From GCA-2687515 sp046582475 (GTDB lineage Bacteria > Pseudomonadota > Alphaproteobacteria > Rhodospirillales > UBA2165), in NCBI GenBank assembly GCA_046582475.1, contig JAYGEH010000310.1:1-17781 (forward strand): a stretch of DNA of 17,781 bases. Direction: 5' to 3'. The notes beneath the pieces are model-generated. The model did no database searches, was not told the origin of the DNA, and saw nothing but the letters and a program-made list of their open reading frames with translations. Position 1 is the first letter of the stretch; each line of letters begins with the position of its first letter. Shown in pieces: positions 1-6,508 of the stretch. Made by a program: the position numbers and the translations under genes.

Positions 1-246
1 GCATTTGTCGAGGGCGGTCATATCGCCCCCGGCGGCGGACTTGCGGTCAACACCAACGGCGGCGGATTGTCCTGCGTGCATCCGGGCATGTATGGAATAT
101 TCCTGTTGGCCGAAGCGGTCGAACAATTGCGCGGCAGCGCCGGCGCGCGCCAGGTCGCGGGCGCCGAAACCGCCTTGGTGCACGGCAACGGCGGCAACCT
201 TTCGACCCAGGTGACGGCGATCCTCGGCACCGAAAACGTGCTTTGA
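1..246 (+). CDS. Thiolase C-terminal fragment (SCP-x / lipid-transfer type), 5' end outside window
   Basis: This is the last 81 codons of a thiolase-fold acyl-CoA acetyltransferase; the gene begins upstream of the window. The fragment shows the NTNGGGLS stretch (residues 17-24), the HPG motif with the conserved thiolase histidine (H27), an EAVEQLRG helix and the closing HGNGG loop (61-65). In classical degradative thiolases that last loop carries a catalytic cysteine (CxGGG). Here it is HGNGG, as in SCP-x-like or non-decarboxylating thiolase-like proteins, so a standard acetyl-CoA acetyltransferase activity should not be assumed. Such proteins often work with a DUF35/OB-fold partner in side-chain or CoA-ester degradation; none is visible here. 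The stop is TGA at 244-246. The family call is secure; the substrate is unknown. Confidence 0.85.
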   Translation, partial: AFVEGGHIAPGGGLAVNTNGGGLSCVHPGMYGIFLLAEAVEQLRGSAGARQVAGAETALVHGNGGNLSTQVTAILGTENVL

Positions 247-275
247 TCCACGCCGGTAACGAAGAATTAAGAATG

Positions 276-309
276 GCCACGCAACTATGGCATGGATTGG
301 CCGCGTGGC
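276..309 (+). terminator. Candidate hairpin downstream of the thiolase
   Basis: A 7-bp perfect inverted repeat, GCCACGC (276-282) and GCGTGGC (303-309), encloses a 20-nt loop 30 nt after the thiolase stop. It is followed by TTATATT, not a clean T-run. It could be a weak intrinsic terminator separating the thiolase from the next gene, or chance in GC-rich DNA. It would also lie in the leader of the next gene. Confidence 0.25.
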
Positions 310-356
310 TTATATTGGGCACGCGGATGCATTGGGCTGGGCGGAGATGAAAAGAC

Positions 357-1550
357 GTGGACGGCGCGGAAACCATCGATCTTGGCGACATTCTATCGAC
401 CATCGGATCGGTCCCGCCGGATGCCGATAGGGATACGCTGATCACGGCCATCGATCAGACCGTGGACAGTGTCATCGCCGGCATGGACAGCCTGGACGGC
501 GGGGCGCCGCCGCCGGAGCTTTTGAAGGCAGCCCAGGTGACCATCGGATTTTTGCAGGCTTGCGGCGAATTGGGGGACGATGATTTTCGCGCCCATATCA
601 AGACCCGCGCCGGCGAGCTGCAGGAAGAGTTCGTGGCCGCCGTCGGCGGCGGCGCGGCGGAAGCGGAAAAACCCACCCACGATAATTTCGAGGACGCGTT
701 CGCCGATTATTTTTGTGAGTTTATTCTGTCCCGGCTGGAACCGTTCTATCTGGAAGAGGACGAGGCGCCGTTCCCCTATGTACTCAACCCGGCCTTTGCG
801 GAAGCCCTGGAGAAAGCCATCCGCGATCAGGTGTTGCCCGATATCCTGTCCCATAGGCGGGTGCGGGGCCTGGCCGACAGCGTCGCCCAAGAAAATTTCT
901 ATAAACGCTTTTTCTTCGAGGAATTTAGCAAACCGGAAGAAGAAAACGTGGTCCGGCTTTTGTGGACCAACGCCATGCGCGATTTCGCCGCGGTCATCGA
1001 GTCCGCCGACCAGGCCGCTAAGGGGGACGGTAAAAAAGCGAAAAAGAAAAAGGGCGGATTTTTCAAGAAGAAGGATGCGGAGCCGCCCAAAAAATCGGTC
1101 AGCAACCGCGTCGCCAAGGCCGAAGCGTTTTGGAAAACCTTGGCCGACGGCGCCAAGCAAAACGAATATGACGCGCCGAAGGCCGAGGATATAGATTTGT
1201 TCGAGGCGCTGATGGATTACAAGATCGCCGACATCGACGAAAACAAGACCGCCATCCGCCAGCTCCTGTTTCAAGAAAAATCGCCGGTCGATGACGATAC
1301 CATCCGCGAGGGCGCCACCCGCGATCATCTCTACAAAATTGTCGACCGCATGGTGCCCCATTGCGGCGAGCTGATCACCCTTTGGGCCTATCATGCCTAC
1401 CGGGACATTTTTACTCCCGATATCCTGCGCTCGTTCATCTCCGGCCAGGGAACCTCGGACGATGCGCGCCGGCGCCATATCCCCATGTTCTGGCGCTGGT
1501 GCGAAGACGATATCCGCGCCGCCCTGGCGCGCGAAGACGAAGACGGCTGA
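357..1550 (+). CDS. Uncharacterised acidic protein with an internal lysine-rich segment
   Basis: I do not recognise a family. The 397-residue product starts at GTG 357, with GGAG at 343-346 as a plausible ribosome binding site. An overlapping ATG at 347 is out of frame. The protein looks soluble: there is no signal peptide or membrane segment. It is largely acidic and helical, with a region rich in F, Y and E at about residues 115-200. A strongly basic insert follows at 222-246 (KKAKKKK, then FFKKK, then PPKK), and a C-terminal half rich in D, E, W and R ends in EDEDG. The basic patch could be a linker or a nucleic-acid or membrane contact, which is inference only. It lies 110 nt after the thiolase on the same strand and converges with the VOC gene. 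Codon use matches its neighbours, so it is probably a real gene. The long antisense open frame is its shadow. Confidence 0.75.
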   Translation: MDGAETIDLGDILSTIGSVPPDADRDTLITAIDQTVDSVIAGMDSLDGGAPPPELLKAAQVTIGFLQACGELGDDDFRAHIKTRAGELQEEFVAAVGGGAAEAEKPTHDNFEDAFADYFCEFILSRLEPFYLEEDEAPFPYVLNPAFAEALEKAIRDQVLPDILSHRRVRGLADSVAQENFYKRFFFEEFSKPEEENVVRLLWTNAMRDFAAVIESADQAAKGDGKKAKKKKGGFFKKKDAEPPKKSVSNRVAKAEAFWKTLADGAKQNEYDAPKAEDIDLFEALMDYKIADIDENKTAIRQLLFQEKSPVDDDTIREGATRDHLYKIVDRMVPHCGELITLWAYHAYRDIFTPDILRSFISGQGTSDDARRRHIPMFWRWCEDDIRAALAREDEDG

Positions 1551-1576
1551 AGAAGAAGGCTAGGGCAAGGGCGCAG

Positions 1577-2002
1577 CTAGGCGTCGGCGGTTTCCTTGGA
1601 TTTGCTGGCGCGCTCGGCGCCGGTTTCCGCGTCCTGGAATCCGTGCACCGACAGATCGAACAGATTGCCTTCCGGATCGGCGCCCCGGTGTTCCGCGTAT
1701 GGACGGTTGGACGGGCGTTTTTTCGGGTCCTCCGCCTGATGATCCATCAGGGTTTGGGCGGTGGATTCCAAATCATCGATCTGAAATCCGAAATGGTTGA
1801 TCCCCGGCGTCGCTTCGCCTTGCAGGGTGCAGGGCAGGATCGCCAGGTTCAGATAGCCGTCGGTCAAGTAGATGGCGGGCAGGCCGTGCAACCCATCGGA
1901 GCGGTTGAGCACCTCCATCTCAAAGACGTCTTCATAGAATTTGGCGAGCTTATCGGGGTTGCGCGACATGATCGCCAGATGCTTGATTTTGGGTCTGCTC
2001 AT
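1577..2002 (-). CDS. VOC-superfamily (glyoxalase / extradiol dioxygenase-like) protein
   Basis: The 141-residue product is a single vicinal-oxygen-chelate module pair. It begins with KIKHLAI and has the typical NPDKLAKFYEDVF helix. Candidate metal ligands are H8 in the first beta strand and H70 in the INHFGF strand. The third ligand position, after DPEGNLF, is D116 where most members have glutamate. The open frame extends further upstream, but the ATG at 2002 is chosen because AGGAGG lies just upstream of it and the family domain begins there. The gene is divergent from the first molybdenum hydroxylase gene, with 135 nt between them, and could share its control region. VOC proteins include ring-cleaving dioxygenases, isomerases and resistance proteins; nothing here fixes the reaction. 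Confidence 0.85.
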   Translation of the reverse strand: MSRPKIKHLAIMSRNPDKLAKFYEDVFEMEVLNRSDGLHGLPAIYLTDGYLNLAILPCTLQGEATPGINHFGFQIDDLESTAQTLMDHQAEDPKKRPSNRPYAEHRGADPEGNLFDLSVHGFQDAETGAERASKSKETADA

Positions 2003-2078
2003 GGTGGCGGCCTCCTCTGAAATCGCGTGGTTGCTTCTCTTAGCATAGAACGCCGGACCCGGCCCAGAAAAGGGTGCA

Positions 2079-2108
2079 TTGCATTTACCGGGAAATATCT
2101 TTTTATAG
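2079..2108 (+). promoter_or_regulatory. Possible sigma70-type promoter for the first molybdenum hydroxylase gene
   Basis: In the divergent intergenic stretch, TTGCAT (2079-2084) and TTATAG (2103-2108) are separated by 18 nt and lie 30 nt upstream of the ATG at 2138. This is the only AT-rich patch in the gap. The match to consensus is partial, so this is a weak call made on position and composition only. Confidence 0.3.
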
Positions 2109-2137
2109 CCGCTGCCAGAACGATAAGGAAAATGCAC

Positions 2138-4465
2138 ATGGCTCAATACGGCATCGGCCAGCCGGTCCGGCGCGATGAAGACCCGCGCCATTTGAAGGGC
2201 GGCGGGCGGTTCATCGACGACACCAATCTGCCCGGTCAGCTGCACGCCTATCTGCTGCGTTCCACCCACGCCCACGCCGCTATCGGGGGCATGGATATCC
2301 GCGCCGCCACCGCCGCGCCCGGCATCGCCGCGGTCCTCACCGGCAAGGACGTGATCGCCGACGGCATCGGCACGCCGAAGATGCAGGCGCCGCACAAACG
2401 GCCGGGCGGCGCGCCGTTGTTCCACCGGGCGCACCGGGGCCTGTCAACCGATTTCGTTAAATATGTGGGCGATCCCATCGCCATGGTCGTCGCCGAAAGC
2501 CTTGATGCGGCCAAGGACGCGGCCGAATTGATCCGCATCGATTACCATCCCCTGCCCTCGGTCAACGCCACCGACGCGGCGTTGGCGCCCGGCGCGCCGG
2601 CGGTGTGGCCGGAGAACCCGGACAATATTGCCGGCATCTACGAGGTCGGCGACGAAGCCGCCACCGATGCGGCCATCGATGGCGCCCATCACGTGGTCAA
2701 AAGGCGGCTCGTCATCAACCGGGTCTATGCCCAATATATGGAGCCGCGCGGCGCCTTGGCGTCCTACGATCCGGCCGACGAGCACTATACGCTTTATGTG
2801 GACATCCAATATCCGCACCGGCTGCGCAACGTATTGGCCGAGGATATCCTGAAAGTCCCGGAACAAAACATTCATATCATCGCCCAGGACATCGGCGGCG
2901 GCTTTGGCACCAAGGGCTGGCAGTATCCGGAACATCGGCTGACCATGTGGGCGGCGCGGAAATTGGGCCGGCCGGTCAAATGGACCTGCGAGCGCTCGGA
3001 ATCGGTGATGGCCGACGAGCATGGCCGCGACAATATCTCCGAGGCCGAGCTTGGCTTCGATGAAGACGGCCATATTGCCGGCCTTCGCGTCCGCACCATC
3101 GCCAATGTGGGCGCCTATGTGTCCTCGGTGCGGAATTTCCTGGCCACCTTCGGCTGCGTCGGCGGCCTAAACGGCGTCTACCGCATTCCCGCCGCCCACG
3201 ACCGGGTTACCTGCGTCAACACCAATATGAACGCCACCGCGCCCTACCGGGGCGCCGGGCGGCCCGAAGCCATCTATGTGATCGAACGCATGATGGACGA
3301 AGCCGCCCTGGAGATCGGCGTCGACCCTGTGGAATTACGGCGCAAGAACATCATTCCGGCGGCCGCCATGCCCTACAAGACGGCGCTGACCTTCACCTAT
3401 GATTGCGGTGAGTTCGAGAAAAACATGGATGATGTTTTGGCGCTGGCGGACACCGGCGGTCTGGCGGCGCGGCGCCGGGAGGCAGAAGCGCGCGGCAAGA
3501 TTTTGGGGTTCGGTTTTGCCAATGCCATCGAGCCGGCGGCGGGACCCGGCGTCGAATATGCCGAGGTCCGCTTCAACGTGTCGGGAACGGCAACCGTGCT
3601 GATGGGGACCAAATCCCAGGGCCAGGGACATGTCACCATGTATAAGCAGCTCATGAATGAGCGCTTGGGCATGGATTTTGCCGATATCCGCATTCTCGAT
3701 GGCGATACCGACAAGGTCGGCTTCGGCCAGGGCACCGCCGGTTCGCGCTCTGCCGTCATGGGCGGCTCGTCGCTGCATTTGGCCCTCGACAAGATCATCG
3801 AGAAAACCACCAAAATAGCCGCCCATATGCTGGAAGCGGCGATAAGCGACGTGGTGTTCGAGGACGGTCGCTTCGCCATCGCCGGCACCGATAGAAGCGT
3901 TGCCTTCATGGATGTCGCCAAATCCGCCTACCAGCCGGCGAAGCTGCCGCCGGACCTGGAGCCGGGGCTTTATGAAAGCGGCACCTTCCGCGCCACCCAT
4001 CAAACTTTTCCCAACGGCGCCCACACCTGTGAGGTGGAGTTGGACCCGGAAACCGGCAATGTGGATCTCACCGCCTATTGCGTCGTCGATGACGTCGGCA
4101 CGGTGATCAATCCGTTGACATTGAAGGGCCAGATCCATGGTGGCATCGCCCAAGGGGCGGGCCAGATCTTGATGGAGCAGGTGGTCTTCGATGCCGACAC
4201 CGGCCAGCTATTGACCGGATCGTTGATGGACTATGCCATGCCCCGGGCTGATGATTTCGGCGATATCAAGATCCTCTCGAACCCGGTGCCGACGGCGACC
4301 AACCCGTTGGGCGTCAAGGGTGCCGGCGAGGCTGGTACCGTCGGCGCCCTGCCCGCCGTCATGAACGCCATCATGGACGCCCTGCGCCAAGTGGGCGTGA
4401 CCGAATTCGATATGCCGGCGACGCCGGAGCGGGTCTGGAGCGCTATTCAAAATGCGAATAGCTAG
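2138..4465 (+). CDS. Molybdopterin-binding large subunit, xanthine dehydrogenase / CoxL form II-like family (paralogue 1)
   Basis: This 775-residue protein is of the usual length for the large subunit of molybdenum hydroxylases, which hydroxylate aromatic or aldehyde carbons using water. It opens with GQPVRRDEDPRHLKG and GRFIDD, the N-terminal signature of the a/b hammerhead domain. Molybdenum-cofactor features follow: GGGFG (253-257), PYRGAGR (369-375), QGQGH (494-498) and the catalytic glutamate E731 in KGAGEAG. The loop is PYRGAGR, the form II type, and not the AYxCSFR loop of true CO dehydrogenase, so CO oxidation is unlikely. The start at 2138 is chosen because AAGGA sits 8 nt upstream; the ATG at 2132 is too close to it. 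No FeS (small) or FAD (medium) subunit gene accompanies it in this window, which is unusual. A TauE/SafE-type permease follows after 3 nt. Confidence 0.92.
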   Translation: MAQYGIGQPVRRDEDPRHLKGGGRFIDDTNLPGQLHAYLLRSTHAHAAIGGMDIRAATAAPGIAAVLTGKDVIADGIGTPKMQAPHKRPGGAPLFHRAHRGLSTDFVKYVGDPIAMVVAESLDAAKDAAELIRIDYHPLPSVNATDAALAPGAPAVWPENPDNIAGIYEVGDEAATDAAIDGAHHVVKRRLVINRVYAQYMEPRGALASYDPADEHYTLYVDIQYPHRLRNVLAEDILKVPEQNIHIIAQDIGGGFGTKGWQYPEHRLTMWAARKLGRPVKWTCERSESVMADEHGRDNISEAELGFDEDGHIAGLRVRTIANVGAYVSSVRNFLATFGCVGGLNGVYRIPAAHDRVTCVNTNMNATAPYRGAGRPEAIYVIERMMDEAALEIGVDPVELRRKNIIPAAAMPYKTALTFTYDCGEFEKNMDDVLALADTGGLAARRREAEARGKILGFGFANAIEPAAGPGVEYAEVRFNVSGTATVLMGTKSQGQGHVTMYKQLMNERLGMDFADIRILDGDTDKVGFGQGTAGSRSAVMGGSSLHLALDKIIEKTTKIAAHMLEAAISDVVFEDGRFAIAGTDRSVAFMDVAKSAYQPAKLPPDLEPGLYESGTFRATHQTFPNGAHTCEVELDPETGNVDLTAYCVVDDVGTVINPLTLKGQIHGGIAQGAGQILMEQVVFDADTGQLLTGSLMDYAMPRADDFGDIKILSNPVPTATNPLGVKGAGEAGTVGALPAVMNAIMDALRQVGVTEFDMPATPERVWSAIQNANS

Positions 4466-4468
4466 GCG

Positions 4469-5227
4469 ATGAATACCGATCTGTTCTCGTTGCAGTCACT
4501 GCTGCTCGTCGGTTTCGCCTTTCTGTTCGCCGGAACCGTCAAGGGTGTGGTCGGCGCCGGCCTGCCCACATTTTCGTTGCCGATTTTGGCCATCGGTCTG
4601 GGCATCCAGGATGGCATCGCCTTGATCGTCATTCCGGCGATTATCACCAACATGTGGCAAGGAATGGTTGGCGGCCGGCTCCTCCAGATTACCAGGCGGC
4701 TGGCCACGTTTCTGATCGCCGCGGTCCTTTGCTCGTGGGTGGGCGCCGCCATTTTGGCCGTTGCCGATGCGCTTCTGCTGTCCGGCGTGCTCGGCATATT
4801 CCTGTTTCTCTATTCCCTGTTCGCCCTGTCGACGCCGCAAATCCCATCGCCGGGGCGGGCGGAAAAATACCTGTCACCGTTCATGGGCGCCGCCACCGGC
4901 GTGATTCTGGGCATGATCGGCTCGTTTTTCGTGCCCGGCCTGATTTATCTGCAAGCGCTGCGCATGCCGCGCGACGAGCTGGTACAGGCGTTGGGTATTG
5001 CCTTCACCATCACCTCCCTGGCGCTTTGGGCGAGCTTGGCCGGCAACGGTTTGTATACAGGCGCCCATGCCGGGCTGTCCCTGCTGGGCGTGGTGCCGGC
5101 GCTTATCGGCATGGCCGCCGGGCAGAGACTGCGCGCGCGTTTGAGCGAGAACCGCTTCCGCCAGGCCATGTTCAGCGTGCTGCTGATCGCGGGCCTGTTT
5201 ATGGCGCTGCGCGCGTTTGCGTTTTAG
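4469..5227 (+). CDS. TauE/SafE-family membrane permease (putative sulfite/organo-anion exporter)
   Basis: The 252-residue protein is almost entirely hydrophobic, with about eight predicted membrane segments. It shows the two-repeat layout of the TauE/SafE (DUF81) family: the first repeat carries GTVKGVVGAGLP (about 22-33), and the second carries TGVILGMIGSFFVPG (about 133-147). Family members move sulfite, sulfoacetate or other small organic anions across the inner membrane. The start ATG lies only 3 nt after the stop of the upstream hydroxylase and has no strong ribosome binding site of its own, so translational coupling is likely. Transport of a substrate or product of that hydroxylase is an inference from this linkage. 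Its stop overlaps the stop of the opposing triple-RidA gene by 4 nt. The family is clear; the cargo is unknown. Confidence 0.88.
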   Translation: MNTDLFSLQSLLLVGFAFLFAGTVKGVVGAGLPTFSLPILAIGLGIQDGIALIVIPAIITNMWQGMVGGRLLQITRRLATFLIAAVLCSWVGAAILAVADALLLSGVLGIFLFLYSLFALSTPQIPSPGRAEKYLSPFMGAATGVILGMIGSFFVPGLIYLQALRMPRDELVQALGIAFTITSLALWASLAGNGLYTGAHAGLSLLGVVPALIGMAAGQRLRARLSENRFRQAMFSVLLIAGLFMALRAFAF

Positions 5228-6495
5228 AGCACCGCGGTCACGTCGATCTGGTAGCGGGCGCCCGCCGCCGTGATCATCGGTAATTGGGAGAACATGCTGG
5301 CCGGCGGCTGCGTCAGCAGGCCGGGTGCGTGGGCCTGGTAAAATTCGAACTCGGCGTCGCGGACGGCTCCATTGTCTTCGCCGAACTTCATCATCCTTTC
5401 CAGTTTGACGATCTTGTCCATGGCGCTGCCGGCGCCTGCCAGCGCGGCGCGGACTTTTTCGAGGGCCGCCGTCACCTCGTCTTCGAGGGCACCGGCGCTC
5501 AATTCGCCGGCCTCGCAGCCCGACAGGAATACCAAATTGCCCACCGTGACGCTCATCGCGGCGGTCTCGGTGCCGGCCTGATGGGAATAGGCGAAACCGG
5601 GCGCGCCCTTGTCGATGACGCCGAACGCCTCCACCTCGATCAGGAATTCCGGGCGCGGCAGCTCGGCGACGATGAAGGCGGTGCTGGCCGGCGGCCGGGC
5701 GAAGGCCTCGGGCGAATGCTTTTTGAAATAGGCGCGCTCCACCCGGCGGTAAATTTCGAGCGCATCGGCCCCCTTCACGAACACATTGGTCTTGGCCAGG
5801 CTGGAGAGATCGCCGCCGGTTTCCTGCATGCCGATGCGGATTTTTTCGAGGACGATTTCGGACTGTTCGGCAACGTCGCTGGTTTCGGTTTTGACGCTGC
5901 CGTGGTCCAACGCCTGGCAGCCCGATACGATCACCAGATTGCCGGCCACCTGGGTGCGCGCGAATTTGGCATGCTCCCGGGGCACGTGCGGAAAGGCCAG
6001 CTCCGTGCCGCCCCAATATTCCGGATGATAGGTGACTTCCCAATCGGCGGCGGCCCGGTCGATGACGGCGATAACCTCGTATTCTAGCTTGAACTCGGGG
6101 CGCGCCAGGGCCGGCACCACCATCAGCGTCGCCGCCGGCGGCTTTTCGACAAGCAGCGGCGCGTGGCTTTCGTAATATTCGGTCTCGGCCTTCCTGATCT
6201 CCCCATAGTCATCGAGGCTGGTGATCAGGAAATAGGTCTTGATGATATTGCCCATCGATGCGCCCGCCGTCTCGAGCGCGGTGCGGGCGAGATCGAAGGC
6301 AATATTGACTTGGGCCGCGGCGCTGGCCGGCGCCGGGCCTTCGGACGCTGGGTCGCGCCCGGTGCAGCCCGACACGAACACCAGATTGCCGACCACCATG
6401 CATTTGGCGAAGCGCGGATGCTGCTTGGGCACATCCGGGTAAGCCAGCTTGGTCGCGCCCCAATAATTCGGATGGTGTGTTACCTGCCAGTCCAT
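5224..6495 (-). CDS. Three-domain tandem RidA (YjgF/YER057c/UK114) protein
   Basis: The 423-residue protein consists of three consecutive RidA-type domains, roughly residues 1-148, 149-296 and 297-423; ordinary RidA proteins are single domains of about 130 residues that trimerise. Domains 1 and 2 share a leader (DW-VT-HP-YWG-T-LA-P-VP) followed by GNLV-VSGC, which points to internal duplication. Domain 3 lacks that leader but keeps GNLVFLSGC. The arginine needed for 2-aminoacrylate/imine deamination in archetypal RidA (the PARS position) is not visible in any domain; PPAAT, PPAST and PPASM stand there. This resembles the Rid4-7 subfamilies, whose reactions are mostly unknown. The start at 6495 has a strong GGAGG just upstream. 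The gene follows the second hydroxylase gene after 13 nt, so the two almost certainly share a transcript. A role on an enamine or imine product of the pathway is inference. Confidence 0.9.
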   Translation of the reverse strand: MDWQVTHHPNYWGATKLAYPDVPKQHPRFAKCMVVGNLVFVSGCTGRDPASEGPAPASAAAQVNIAFDLARTALETAGASMGNIIKTYFLITSLDDYGEIRKAETEYYESHAPLLVEKPPAATLMVVPALARPEFKLEYEVIAVIDRAAADWEVTYHPEYWGGTELAFPHVPREHAKFARTQVAGNLVIVSGCQALDHGSVKTETSDVAEQSEIVLEKIRIGMQETGGDLSSLAKTNVFVKGADALEIYRRVERAYFKKHSPEAFARPPASTAFIVAELPRPEFLIEVEAFGVIDKGAPGFAYSHQAGTETAAMSVTVGNLVFLSGCEAGELSAGALEDEVTAALEKVRAALAGAGSAMDKIVKLERMMKFGEDNGAVRDAEFEFYQAHAPGLLTQPPASMFSQLPMITAAGARYQIDVTAVL

Positions 6496-6508
6496 GTGCC
6501 CCTCCGTT

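Noticed and set aside
393..1478. 361-residue open frame antisense to the unknown protein
   Set aside because: It lies entirely over the sense gene in GC-rich DNA, has no ribosome binding site or recognisable family, and its composition looks like a shadow.
4874..6043. 389-residue minus-strand open frame over the permease and RidA genes
   Set aside because: It is very rich in R, G, H and Q, typical of an out-of-frame reading, and it overlaps two well-supported genes.
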